A stretch of 38,333 bases of DNA from Candidatus Faecousia excrementigallinarum (GCA_018713285.1 DVFK01000088.1:1-38333), one strand, 5' to 3'. Shown: positions 14,138-22,579, numbered from the stretch's first letter. Translations and numbers: made by a program. Notes: a model not told the origin generated them from the sequence alone.

Positions 14138-16042
14138 TTGAAGGATTGGGCATCTTTAACGACTGTTGAGGAGATGGAAGCTGCCACCAATGCACTGCTG
14201 GAAAACGGCAAAAAGGTGGGCGCTGACTCCTGGCAGCAGCGAGTCAAGAACCAGACCCCCCATTGCGGCTTCGGCGAAGCCGGCACCTGCTGCCGGATTT
14301 GCTCCATGGGCCCCTGCCGCATTACCCCCAAGAGCCCCAGAGGCATCTGCGGCTGTGATGTCCACGGCATCGTAGCCCGGAACTACCTGCGCTTCACCGC
14401 CGGCGGCTCCGCAACCCACTCTGACCACGGCAGAGAGATCTGCCACACCCTGCACCAGGCCAAGGAAGGCGGCAACTACCAGGTCAAGGACCCGGAGAAG
14501 CTGATCCGCATCGCCAAGGAGTGGGGCGTGGAGACCGAGGGCAAGGACATTTACGACCTGGCTCACGAGATTGCCGAGCTGGCTCTGCTGGAGTACGGCA
14601 AGCCCTTCGGCACCCAGCGCTTCCTGGAGCGGGCTCCCGAGCACACCCAGAAGCTGTGGCATGACGCCGGCATCGAGCCCCGGGCCATCGACCGGGAAGT
14701 GTCCACCGCCATGCACATGACCCATATGGGCTGCTCCTCTTTGTCCGAGGCTCTGATTCGTCAGGCTCTGCGCTGCGGCCTGTCCGATGGCTGGGGCGGC
14801 TCCATGATGGGCACCGAGTTCTCCGATGTGCTCTTCGGCACTCCCAAGCCCATTGACACCACCGCCAACATCGGCGTTATGGAGAAGGACAATGTAAACA
14901 TCGTTGTTCACGGCCATGACCCCTCCCTGTCTGAGATGGTGGTACATTACGCCAACGATCCGGAGATGATTGCCTACGCCAAGAGCATGGGCGCCAAGGG
15001 CATCACCGTTTCCGGCGTGTGCTGCACCTCCAATGAGGTAGCTATGCGTCACGGCATCCCCATGGCCGGTAACTTCCTGAACCAGGAGAACGTGGTCCTG
15101 ACCGGTGCCTGCGAAGCCATCGTTGTGGACGTGCAGTGCATCTTCCCCGCCCTGGGACCCCTGTCCAAGTGCTTCCATACCAAGTTCATCACCACCTCTC
15201 CCATTGCCCGTATGCCGGACTCCGAGTTCATTCAGTTCAACGCTGAGACCGCCGGAGAGAACGCCAAGGCAATCGTGAAGATGGCCATTGAGAACTTCAA
15301 GAACCGGAACCCCGAGCTGGTGAACATCCCCAACCAGAAGCAGAACGCCCGGGTGGGCTACTCTGTGGAGGCCATTGTGAAGGTTCTGGACGGCGTTGCC
15401 AACTCCCAGGTGGACGAGTTCGGCACCACCAAGCCCCTGCTGGAGTGCATCACCTCCGGTGTTCTCCGGGGCGCTGTGGCTATGGTCGGCTGCAACAACC
15501 CCAAGGTTCGTCCCGACTCCGCCCACATCGGCCTGATGAAGAAGATGCTGGAAAACGACATCATCCTGATTGTCTCCGGCTGCTCCGCCCAGGCTGCTGC
15601 CAAGGCAGGCCTCATGGATCCTGTGAAGGCCAAGGAGTACTGCGGCGACGGTCTGAAGCGTGTTTGCGAGCTGGCTAACATTCCTCCTGTGCTGCACATG
15701 GGCTCCTGCGTGGATATCTCCCGTATGCTGATTCTGGCAGCCCAGCTGTCCAAGGATTCCGGCATTCCCATCTCCAAGCTGCCTGTGGTAGGCTGCGCTC
15801 CCGAGTGGATGTCCGAGAAGGCCGTTTCCATCGGTAACTACGTGGTTGCCACCGGCCTGGAAACCTTCCTGGGTGTGGAGCCCTTCTCCAAGGGCTCTTC
15901 CGAAGTCACCGAGCTGCTCCAGGGCGAGAACGGCATCAACAAGTGGGTGGAAGCCAAGTTCGTGGTGGATACCAACATCGAGAGCCTGGGCGACAAGATG
16001 ATTCAGTGCATCGAGGACAAGCGTGCCGCTCTGGGCATCTAA
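14138..16042 (+). CDS. cooS: Anaerobic nickel carbon-monoxide dehydrogenase, catalytic subunit
   Basis: Interconverts CO and CO2 at a Ni-Fe-S C-cluster; with AcsB it forms CODH/ACS. The 634 residues are full length. The N-terminus holds the D- and B-cluster ligands in HCGFGEAGTCCRICSMGPC (42-60: Cys43, 51, 52, 55, 60) and GICGCD (Cys71/73). C-cluster regions are recognisable as MHMTHMGCSS, VHGHDPSLSE, VSGVCCTSNE, GCNNPK, SGCSAQAAAK and MGSCVDISR. The start codon is TTG, 8 nt after TAGGAGGA; no better ATG exists before the conserved core. Codon use (many CGT, GCT, GTT) differs from the CGG/GCC-rich neighbours, as in highly expressed genes. cooC follows 15 nt after the stop. Confidence 0.97.
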   Translation: MKDWASLTTVEEMEAATNALLENGKKVGADSWQQRVKNQTPHCGFGEAGTCCRICSMGPCRITPKSPRGICGCDVHGIVARNYLRFTAGGSATHSDHGREICHTLHQAKEGGNYQVKDPEKLIRIAKEWGVETEGKDIYDLAHEIAELALLEYGKPFGTQRFLERAPEHTQKLWHDAGIEPRAIDREVSTAMHMTHMGCSSLSEALIRQALRCGLSDGWGGSMMGTEFSDVLFGTPKPIDTTANIGVMEKDNVNIVVHGHDPSLSEMVVHYANDPEMIAYAKSMGAKGITVSGVCCTSNEVAMRHGIPMAGNFLNQENVVLTGACEAIVVDVQCIFPALGPLSKCFHTKFITTSPIARMPDSEFIQFNAETAGENAKAIVKMAIENFKNRNPELVNIPNQKQNARVGYSVEAIVKVLDGVANSQVDEFGTTKPLLECITSGVLRGAVAMVGCNNPKVRPDSAHIGLMKKMLENDIILIVSGCSAQAAAKAGLMDPVKAKEYCGDGLKRVCELANIPPVLHMGSCVDISRMLILAAQLSKDSGIPISKLPVVGCAPEWMSEKAVSIGNYVVATGLETFLGVEPFSKGSSEVTELLQGENGINKWVEAKFVVDTNIESLGDKMIQCIEDKRAALGI

Positions 16043-16057
16043 GCGAGGTCTTTTTCC

Positions 16058-16828
16058 ATGAAAGTAGCCATTACCGGTAAGGGCGGTGTGGGCAAAACCA
16101 CACTGTCCTCTACCCTGGCAAGACTCTATGCCGACGAGGGCCGCACCGTCCTGGCTGCGGATGTGGACCCGGACGCCAATCTGGGACTGGCCCTGGGCCT
16201 TTCCCAGGAGGAAGTGGACGCCATCGTCCCCATCTCCAAAATGCGCACCCTGGTGGAGGAGCGCACCGGTGCCAACGCCGCCAACAAGTTCTTCAAGCTC
16301 AATCCCTATGTGGACGACATCCCCGAGACCTTCTCCAAGGACATCAACGGGGTGAAGCTACTGGTGATGGGCACGGTGGACGTGGGCGGCAGCGGCTGTG
16401 TCTGTCCCGAGCACGTGATGCTCAAGGCCATCCTCTCCAACCTCACCTATCGGAAAAACGATGTGGTGATTATGGACATGGAGGCAGGTCTTGAGCACCT
16501 GGGAAGAGGCACCGCCGCCAACATGGACCAGTTTATCGTGGTCATTGAGCCCGGTGCCCGTTCCGTCCAGACCTACCACAACGTCAAGCGCCTGGCCTCC
16601 GACTTAGGGGTGAAGCAGGTGCGGGTGGTGGCCAACAAGGTTCGGGACCAGCAGGACGAGGACTTTGTCCGCAGCGCCATCCCGGCGGAGGATTTTCTGG
16701 GCGTGATTCACTACAATCCCCAGATTATCGATGCGGACCGGCAGGGGAAATCCCCCTACGATTTCAGCCCCACGGCCATAGAGGAAATTCGGAAAATCAA
16801 AGCAATATTAGATCGTGATGAACGATAG
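16058..16828 (+). CDS. cooC: CODH nickel-insertion ATPase CooC
   Basis: A MinD/NifH-like P-loop ATPase that delivers nickel to the CODH C-cluster. The 256-residue protein has the deviant Walker A GKGGVGKTT at 7-15 and the CooC-specific Cys-x-Cys pair GSGCVCPEH (Cys114, Cys116), which binds metal at the dimer interface. VVIMDMEAGLEHLGRG is the Walker B/switch region typical of CooC. The upstream SD (GCGAGGT) is weak, so it may depend on translation of cooS 15 nt before. The next gene starts 11 nt after the stop. Confidence 0.95.
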   Translation: MKVAITGKGGVGKTTLSSTLARLYADEGRTVLAADVDPDANLGLALGLSQEEVDAIVPISKMRTLVEERTGANAANKFFKLNPYVDDIPETFSKDINGVKLLVMGTVDVGGSGCVCPEHVMLKAILSNLTYRKNDVVIMDMEAGLEHLGRGTAANMDQFIVVIEPGARSVQTYHNVKRLASDLGVKQVRVVANKVRDQQDEDFVRSAIPAEDFLGVIHYNPQIIDADRQGKSPYDFSPTAIEEIRKIKAILDRDER

Positions 16829-16839
16829 GAGGAAAAACC

Positions 16840-18972
16840 GTGACACTTTTCGATAGAGTTTTTGGCGGTAACGATGCCGTTTACGGCCTCACCGTAGCCG
16901 CCGTGGATAACGCAATCGCCCAGTACGGCGAGGGCCAGGCTGTCGCCTTCCCGGAGACTGCTTATGCTCTGCCCTGCTACTATGCTGTTACCGGCGTGAA
17001 GGTCACCACCCTGGCAGAGATGAAGGCTGCCCTGGATGTGATTAAGTCCCTCATGACCCGGGAGAACCGGCTCCATGACGCTTTCATGTCCGGCGTGGCT
17101 ACCGCTCTGTGCGCCGAGTTCATCGAGGCTCTGAAGTACATCAATGGAGCCACTCCCTACGAGGCTCCCTGCTACGGCCACATCTCCGACGCCTTCGTCC
17201 GGAACCTGGGTGTGCCCCTGGTTACCGGCGACATCCCCGGCGTTGCTGTCATCCTGGGCTCCGCTCCCAGCGCTGACGAGGCCGTGGAGCTGGTGAAGAG
17301 CTACCAGGCTCAGGGTATCCTGGTGACCCTGGTGGGCGGCGTCATTGATCAGCTGGCTGAGAAGAACTACAAGACCGGCGACAATGTCCGTGTGGTGCCC
17401 CTGGGCAAGGATGTGACTTCCGTCATCCATGTGGTGTCCGTGGCTCTCCGGGCTGCCCTGATTTTCGGCAACATCGTCCCCGGCGATGCTGCTAACCTGA
17501 TGAAGTACACCATGGAGCGTGTGCCCGCCTTCGTCAACGCCTTCAAGCCTCTGGACGATGTGATCGTGGCCTGCGGCGCCGGTGCCATCGCTCTGGGCTT
17601 CCCCGTTATCTCCAACGAGACCGAGAATATGTTCAAGGTGCCCAAGAGCCTGATTCAGCAGCTGGATGTTTCCAAGTGGAACGCCACCTCTCTGGAAGCC
17701 CGGGACATCAAGATCAAGATTACCAAGATTGACATTCCCGTGTCCTTCGCCTCCGCCTTCGAGGGTGAGATCATCCGCCGGGGCGATATGCAGGTGGAAG
17801 TGGACGGCTCCCGTGTGGACTGCTTCGAGCTGGTGCAGACCAGAGAGCCTGCCGAGGTGGAAGACCACAAGATTACCGTTGTGGGTCCGGAAATCGACGA
17901 GATTCCCGTGGGTTCCAAGATTTCCCTGTCCTACACCGTAGAGGTGGCAGGCAAGAATATGCAGCCCGACTTCGAGTCCGTTATGGAGCGTAAGTTCCAC
18001 TCCTGGCTCAACTGCATCGAGGGTGTGATGCACACCGGTCAGCGTGACATGATCCGTATCCGTATCAACAAGGCTGACTTCGAGGCAGGCTTCAAGTTCC
18101 GTCACCTGGGCGAGGTGCTGTACGCCAAGCTGAAGAACGAGTTCGAGGCTGTGGTGGACAAGTGTGCCGTCACCATCGTGGTGGACGCCGAGAAGAACAA
18201 GGAGCTGCGGGCAAAGGCCAACGAGGTGTTCTCCAAGCGTGACGACCGCCTGAAGTCCATGACCGACGAGTCCGTGGACAAGTACTACACCTGCATCCTG
18301 TGCCAGGCCTTCTCCCCCAGCCACGTATGTATCGTTACCCCCGAGCGTCTGGGTCTGTGCGGTGCCGTGTCCTGGCTGGATGCCAAGGCCACCAATGAGC
18401 TGGATCCCACCGGTCCCTGCCAGATTGTGCCCAAGGATCGCTGCATCGACGAGAACCTGGGCCGCTTCGAGGATGTGGATGAGGCTGTGCAGAAGTACTC
18501 CCACGGCGCTCTGGAGCACGTGACCCTGTACTCCCTGTTCCAGGATCCCATGACCTCCTGCGGCTGCTTCGAGTGTATCTGCGGCGTGGAGCCCTGCTCC
18601 ATGGGCGTTGTCATCACCTGCCGTGAGCACGCCGGCGTGACCCCCCTGGGCATGAGCTTCTCCGAGATGGCTTCCATGACCGGCGGCGGCGTTCAGACCC
18701 CCGGCTTCATGGGCCACGGCAAGCAGTTCATCTCCTCCAAGAAGTTCATCAAGGCGGAAGGCGGCCCCGGCCGTATCGTCTGGATGCCCAAGGAGCTGAA
18801 AGACCAGGTGCGGGAGCGTCTGGATGCTACCGCCAAGGAGCTGTACGGCGTGGACAACTTCACCGACATGATTGCCGATGAGACCGTCTGCACCGACGAT
18901 CCCGAGCAGCTGATGGAATTCCTGGGCAGCGTGGGCCATCCCGTGCTGAGCATGGAACCCTTCGATATGTAA
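16840..18972 (+). CDS. acsB: Acetyl-CoA synthase (CO-methylating) catalytic subunit
   Basis: Joins CO from CooS, a methyl group from the corrinoid protein and CoA into acetyl-CoA (Wood-Ljungdahl pathway). The 710 residues are close to the Moorella enzyme (729). All A-cluster ligands are present with the right spacing: Cys485, 488, 497, 507 (CILCQAFSPSHVC and LGLCG) and the Cys574-Gly-Cys576 pair. The N-terminal domain that docks to CODH is retained. The start codon is GTG after AGGAGGA. CGT/GCT-rich codon use again suggests high expression. The usual partners acsC, acsD and acsE do not follow; a strong terminator does. Confidence 0.97.
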   Translation: MTLFDRVFGGNDAVYGLTVAAVDNAIAQYGEGQAVAFPETAYALPCYYAVTGVKVTTLAEMKAALDVIKSLMTRENRLHDAFMSGVATALCAEFIEALKYINGATPYEAPCYGHISDAFVRNLGVPLVTGDIPGVAVILGSAPSADEAVELVKSYQAQGILVTLVGGVIDQLAEKNYKTGDNVRVVPLGKDVTSVIHVVSVALRAALIFGNIVPGDAANLMKYTMERVPAFVNAFKPLDDVIVACGAGAIALGFPVISNETENMFKVPKSLIQQLDVSKWNATSLEARDIKIKITKIDIPVSFASAFEGEIIRRGDMQVEVDGSRVDCFELVQTREPAEVEDHKITVVGPEIDEIPVGSKISLSYTVEVAGKNMQPDFESVMERKFHSWLNCIEGVMHTGQRDMIRIRINKADFEAGFKFRHLGEVLYAKLKNEFEAVVDKCAVTIVVDAEKNKELRAKANEVFSKRDDRLKSMTDESVDKYYTCILCQAFSPSHVCIVTPERLGLCGAVSWLDAKATNELDPTGPCQIVPKDRCIDENLGRFEDVDEAVQKYSHGALEHVTLYSLFQDPMTSCGCFECICGVEPCSMGVVITCREHAGVTPLGMSFSEMASMTGGGVQTPGFMGHGKQFISSKKFIKAEGGPGRIVWMPKELKDQVRERLDATAKELYGVDNFTDMIADETVCTDDPEQLMEFLGSVGHPVLSMEPFDM

Positions 18973-18981
18973 TCCCCTTCC

Positions 18982-19014
18982 GTGGGCGTGGCCAAAGCCA
19001 CGCCCACATTTTTC
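18982..19014 (+). terminator. Intrinsic terminator of the CODH/ACS operon
   Basis: A perfect 11-bp stem GTGGGCGTGGC-CAAA-GCCACGCCCAC (18982-19007) is followed by ATTTTTCTT. Confidence 0.93.
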
Positions 19015-19018
19015 TTCC

Positions 19019-19310
19019 CTGCCCCGCCCCGGTATCGTTGCCGGGTAAAATAGAAGCACAAGCCAAAGCCCCCCTTGCCAAAGGGGGGTGGTTTTGCCTC
19101 TGGCAAAACCGGGGGGATTCCGCAAGGTGGCAGGTGTCCACATTGGTTTGTACTTTAGGAAAGTGCCTTCTGTGCGATCCCTCAGTCACGCCTCCGGCGT
19201 GCCAGCTCCCTTTGGCAAGGGAGCCTGCGGGCAGTGCCCGCTGACTATTTCGCGCCAAGCTTGTCTGTAATCGTCACTTCCCTGACCCGCCCGGTATCGG
19301 CGACCTGCCG
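19019..19310. repeat. Cluster of interspersed palindromic repeats (third block)
   Basis: In order: a CCCCGGTATCGTTGCC unit (19027-19042); the perfect hairpins CCCCCCTTGCCAAAGGGGGG (19069-19088) and GGTTTTGCC-TCT-GGCAAAACC (19090-19110); a partial type 2 element (19130-19232) with AAGTGCCTTCTGTGCGATCC, CTCAGTCACGCCTCCGGCGT and GCTCCCTTTGGCAAGGGAGC; and the TCACTTCCCTGACCCGCCCGGTATCG unit (19265-19290) also seen near 827. No gene is supported here; from 19310 to 19409 only a short CCGGTATCGTCACC remnant is seen. Confidence 0.8.
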
Positions 19311-19409
19311 CCGAACCTATTACATATTCCCTCTTCCCTATTCCCTAAAAATCCGGTATCGTCACCAGGTAGAAGTGGATGCCCAGACCAAAAGCCCCCC
19401 TTACCTACG

Positions 19410-19441
19410 AAAAGGCCCCGGTGTATGCACCGGGGCCTTTT
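19410..19441. terminator. Symmetric intrinsic terminator after the pseudouridine synthase
   Basis: AAAAGGCCCCGGTG-TATG-CACCGGGGCCTTTT is a perfect inverted repeat with A- and T-runs, ending the minus-strand operon whose last stop is at 19449. Confidence 0.92.
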
Positions 19442-19448
19442 CGTCTGT

Positions 19449-20303
19449 TTATGGGATGGTATAGGTGGAAACAATTTCCACCGGGTTTTTGGTGATGGGA
19501 TGGGAAAAACGGAGGATTTTGGCGCACAGGAGCTGGGTTGCAGCTCCCATTTCCCGGGAAAAGACCTGGCTTTCCATGCTTCCGTACTGCGGGTCGCCCA
19601 CAATGGGAAAGCCCATGTAGGCGCAGTGGACCCGAAGCTGGTGGGTTCTGCCGGTGACCGGGGTAAGGGCCAGCACCGCTGTTTTTTCCTGCCGGGACAA
19701 CACCCTGTACCGGGTCAGGGAGGGCTTGCCCTCCGGGGCTACCTGCCGCAGAAGGCTGGGAAGGGGCCGCCGGGCGATGGGGGCGTCAATCACCCCTTCT
19801 TCCCGGGGCGGCGCTCCGTACACCAGAGCTTCATAGGTCTTTTCCAGGGGATTCTGGGAAAGCAATGCGTGAATGTGGGAATTTTTCCCCAGGAGCACCA
19901 CCCCGAAGGTGTCCCGGTCCAGCCGTGTCACCGGGTGAAAGGCCGCTGCCTGCCCGGTTTTTTGGTAATACCCCGCCACAAAGTTTGCCAGGGTGTCCGT
20001 AAACTGGCTCCGGGAGGGGTGAATCAGCATCCCCGCCGGCTTATCCACCGCCAGAATGTGCTCGTCCTCATAAAGGATGGTAAGGCTCCCCTCCTGAGCA
20101 GGGTACTGAGGCTCCGGCTCCTCCAATGGCACGGTAATCACATCCCCCGGGGCCACAGGGTAGTCCGTATGTTGGGGAACGCCGTTGACATAAAGCTTAT
20201 CCTGCCATTTCAGCCGGTTCATCAGCCCGGCGGACATCTCCATCTCCTCCCGGAGAAAGGAGGACAGCCGTCCGGAGCGCTGGGCAATGTAGGTCAGCTG
20301 CAT
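19449..20303 (-). CDS. RluA-family RNA pseudouridine synthase
   Basis: Isomerises uridine to pseudouridine in rRNA or tRNA; the exact site is unknown. The 284-residue protein has a short N-terminal S4-like RNA-binding region (about 10-55), IDKPAG-type VDKPAGMLIHPS at 86-97, the catalytic box HPVTRLDRDTFG (Asp129) and TPVTGRTHQLRVH. The usual TSG after the catalytic motif reads TFG. The start at 20303 is preceded by GGAGG; the longer in-frame start at 20378 lies deep in the upstream gene. It overlaps the iron-sulphur protein gene by 10 nt, so the two are probably translationally coupled though functionally unrelated. Confidence 0.9.
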   Translation of the reverse strand: MQLTYIAQRSGRLSSFLREEMEMSAGLMNRLKWQDKLYVNGVPQHTDYPVAPGDVITVPLEEPEPQYPAQEGSLTILYEDEHILAVDKPAGMLIHPSRSQFTDTLANFVAGYYQKTGQAAAFHPVTRLDRDTFGVVLLGKNSHIHALLSQNPLEKTYEALVYGAPPREEGVIDAPIARRPLPSLLRQVAPEGKPSLTRYRVLSRQEKTAVLALTPVTGRTHQLRVHCAYMGFPIVGDPQYGSMESQVFSREMGAATQLLCAKILRFSHPITKNPVEIVSTYTIP

Positions 20304-21157
20304 TTTTTCCTGCCTCCGTTTTTCAGGCGGATGGCCCCATGGGGGCAAGCACTGCGGCACTTCCCACAGCGGATACACTCGGGGCTGTTGGGGGTTTTCT
20401 CCACCGGGATGTCCATGGGGCAGGCCTTCTGACAGGCTCCGCAGTGGGTACAGGCGGTTTCATCCACCTGATACCGGTACAGGGCAATGGGATTAAACAG
20501 CCCATACACCGCCCCCAGAGGGCACACATACCGGCAGAAAGGCCGGTACACCACCACAGACAGCAGAAGCAGCACCACCAGGATTCCCACCTTCCAGGCA
20601 AAGAGCCAGGACAGGGCAGAGCGGAGCATGGGGTTGGCGGCAATCAGGGGAATGCCCCCCAGCAAAGTGCCGGAGGGACAGATGTACTTACAGAACCAGG
20701 GCTGTCCCTGCCCCACCACGTCCAGAACGGTGAGGGGCAGCACAATCACAAACCCCACCAGAATGCCGTATTTCAGCCATTTTAAGTACCGGTCCCCGGG
20801 GAGCTTTTTCAGCTTTTTGGGGAAGGGAATCTTGTGGAGCAAATCCTGCACCAGGCCGAAAGGACACAGCCAGCCGCAGACAAACCGCCCCAAAAAGGCC
20901 CCAAACAGGATAAGAAACCCCACCACATAGTAGGAAAAATTCAGGTTCCGGCTGGTGACCACCGCCTGAAACGCCCCCACCGGGCAGGACCCCAGGGCAC
21001 CGGGGCAGGAATAGCAGTTCAGCCCCGGCAGGCACACCTTCTTCATGGGGCCTTTGTAGATGTTGCCCTTGGCAAAGCCGATCATGTAGCCGTTGGTCAC
21101 GGCGGTAAATCCCACCTGCACAATCGTCCGCAGGTGTTTTCTTATTTTTTTAACCAA
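20294..21157 (-). CDS. Membrane 4Fe-4S protein of the NapH/YccM type
   Basis: Likely moves electrons across or into the membrane. The 287-residue protein has about five hydrophobic segments and three CxxxCP boxes (CGWLCPFG, CKYICPSG, CRYVCPLG) at membrane edges, as in NapH/NosR/CcoG relatives, plus an N-terminal CYSCPGALGSCP. Its C-terminus is a two-[4Fe-4S] ferredoxin domain (CTHCGACQKACP, CIRCGKCRSACP). The only start in frame is TTG at 21157, overlapping the stop of the small CxxC gene (TTGGTTAA), with GGAG 10 nt upstream. Context suggests that it feeds electrons to the lipoprotein thioredoxin of the same operon. Confidence 0.85.
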   Translation of the reverse strand: MVKKIRKHLRTIVQVGFTAVTNGYMIGFAKGNIYKGPMKKVCLPGLNCYSCPGALGSCPVGAFQAVVTSRNLNFSYYVVGFLILFGAFLGRFVCGWLCPFGLVQDLLHKIPFPKKLKKLPGDRYLKWLKYGILVGFVIVLPLTVLDVVGQGQPWFCKYICPSGTLLGGIPLIAANPMLRSALSWLFAWKVGILVVLLLLSVVVYRPFCRYVCPLGAVYGLFNPIALYRYQVDETACTHCGACQKACPMDIPVEKTPNSPECIRCGKCRSACPHGAIRLKNGGRKKCS

Positions 21158-21296
21158 GTCCGATACACTCCATGCAGATATTGACCGCCTTCCGGAACAC
21201 CTGTTCCGTCTCCTCCCGCCAGACGCCCACCACCAGAAACAGGGCGGCGATCGCCAGCAATGTCAGGGCCGGGGCGTTTTTTTTCAGGAAGTTCAT
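21150..21296 (-). CDS. 48-residue membrane CxxC protein (CD1871A-like)
   Basis: A short gene lying between its neighbours with overlaps on both sides: ATGA with the lipoprotein gene upstream and TTGGTTAA with the iron-sulphur gene downstream. The product is one N-terminal hydrophobic helix (about residues 9-24: LTLLAIAALFLVVGVW) and a C-terminal Cys-Met-Glu-Cys pair six residues before the end (ICMECIGLG). Size, helix and terminal CxxC match the small CD1871A-type proteins found beside thioredoxin-like and 4Fe-4S membrane proteins in Clostridia. Role unknown; a thiol or metal relay between the two neighbours is inference. Confidence 0.8.
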   Translation of the reverse strand: MNFLKKNAPALTLLAIAALFLVVGVWREETEQVFRKAVNICMECIGLG

Positions 21297-21907
21297 GCCA
21301 CTTCCTCCAGCATCTGGTCGATAATGGCAGCCCAGGCGTCCTTGTCCTTGGCGCCCACATAGGCGGTGCCCACCTGCTTGCCGGTCTCGTCCACAAAGAA
21401 GGTGGTAGGCACAGAGGTAATCTGATACAGAAGGCCCATCATATCCCCACCGGGAATGATGTGCAGGTAGTTTGCCCCGGTGGCGTCCACAATCTCCTGG
21501 GCCAGCTCCACCTGGCTGGCAGATACGGAGCCGTCAGAGGCATTGGCATCGGACAAAAGCCCCACAATCTGCACGCCCTTGTCGGCATATTCCTGGGCCA
21601 GCGCCCCCAAATCCGGCATTTCATTGATACAGGGGCCGCAGAAGGTTGCCCACACGTTCACCATGGTGAGCTTCTTGCCCTTGAGAATCTCCTGGTTCAC
21701 AGCATTGCCCTGCAAATCCTGGGCAGTAAAGGCAGAGAGAATTCCCGGCTGGGCCGTTTCGGCGGGCTGGGTGGTTTCCGTCTGGGAGGCTTCCGTCTGG
21801 GTCGTCTCCGGCTGGGTGGTCTCCGGTTGGGTGGCTTCCGTAGTCTCCTGTCCGGCGCAGGCGGTGAGGCACAGGGCCAGCACCACCGTCAAAAGCAGTT
21901 TCTTCAT
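21293..21907 (-). CDS. TlpA-type thioredoxin-like lipoprotein
   Basis: Predicted extracytoplasmic thiol-disulphide reductase anchored by lipid. The 204 residues start with a lipoprotein signal (MKKLLLTVVLALCLTAC, Cys17). A Thr/Gln/Pro/Glu linker with repeated TTQPE-like units follows (about 22-54), then a TlpA/ResA fold with VNVWATFCGPC (Cys90, Cys93) and cis-Pro segment SVPTTFFVD. AAAGGAG lies 12 nt before the ATG. It is first in a four-gene operon with a CxxC peptide and a membrane iron-sulphur protein, a set suited to passing reducing power outward. Its target protein is not identifiable. Confidence 0.9.
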   Translation of the reverse strand: MKKLLLTVVLALCLTACAGQETTEATQPETTQPETTQTEASQTETTQPAETAQPGILSAFTAQDLQGNAVNQEILKGKKLTMVNVWATFCGPCINEMPDLGALAQEYADKGVQIVGLLSDANASDGSVSASQVELAQEIVDATGANYLHIIPGGDMMGLLYQITSVPTTFFVDETGKQVGTAYVGAKDKDAWAAIIDQMLEEVA

Positions 21908-21942
21908 GGTAGGCCATCTCCTTTATGTTGGATTTTTCTGCC

Positions 21943-21971
21943 ATTATACCAAAGGGGAGACCCCTTGGCAA
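21943..21971 (-). promoter_or_regulatory. Promoter of the thioredoxin/iron-sulphur operon
   Basis: On the minus strand TTGCCA (21971-21966), 17 nt, TATAAT (21948-21943), 36 nt before the start codon. Confidence 0.75.
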
Positions 21972-22183
21972 CAGGGTTTTTTCTGGGAAGTTTCCCCGAA
22001 AAGCACTGGGTTTATTCTGATTCTGTGCCTACTGCCAAAACGGATGAAGCGGTATTTTGTGACGGTTGGCGGATGTGCCTGGTTTCTTCTTTCCTGCATT
22101 ACAAAAAGGATAATGAAAAACCCCCATAACCGTGATACAATAAGGCGTGTACCATATTCCAATGCGGATGCAGGGAGGTAACC

Positions 22184-22579
22184 ATGCTGTTTCATACGTT
22201 TGCTTCACAGGATGAACGAAGAAAATTCGGTGGGTCCGCCTTTATGGAGTTGCAGAAATGCAGACAGAAGCCCGGTACCAAATTGGAGAAAATCCTGTCC
22301 ATCGAGACGATTACCCATTGGAAAAACGATTCTCTTTATGTATACATAGACGATATGGAAGGGTTTTATGCTCTATACGGAAAGATATTCCGTGACGGCT
22401 GCTACCAAAACGGCGAAAGAGGAGTGGTTGATTGTTACGGCGTGAATTACTACACACCGGAACAAACCGCACGCATTGCCAAGGCGTTAGCAGAGGAAAA
22501 GCCCGCAGATTTCCAAGTATTACTGGATTGGTTGAAAACCGCAGAAAATGATAACGGAATTTATCTTTTGGGCCTATGA
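22184..22579 (+). CDS. Uncharacterised 131-residue protein
   Basis: Not recognised. GGGAGGT lies 5-6 nt before the ATG, so it is probably expressed. The protein is soluble, with no signal peptide or membrane segment, and is rich in aromatic residues (MLFHTFASQDERRKFGG; LYVYIDDMEGFYALYGKIF; VVDCYGVNYY). Its base composition is lower in GC than flanking genes, which may indicate recent acquisition. It is monocistronic between two minus-strand operons, and no clear promoter was found upstream. No function is proposed. Confidence 0.65.
   Translation: MLFHTFASQDERRKFGGSAFMELQKCRQKPGTKLEKILSIETITHWKNDSLYVYIDDMEGFYALYGKIFRDGCYQNGERGVVDCYGVNYYTPEQTARIAKALAEEKPADFQVLLDWLKTAENDNGIYLLGL

Noticed and set aside
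16756-19143. 795-residue open frame antisense to cooC and acsB
   Set aside because: It is low-complexity (His/Gly/Leu/Val-rich) and lacks an SD or a known domain; it mirrors the strong codon bias of acsB on the opposite strand.
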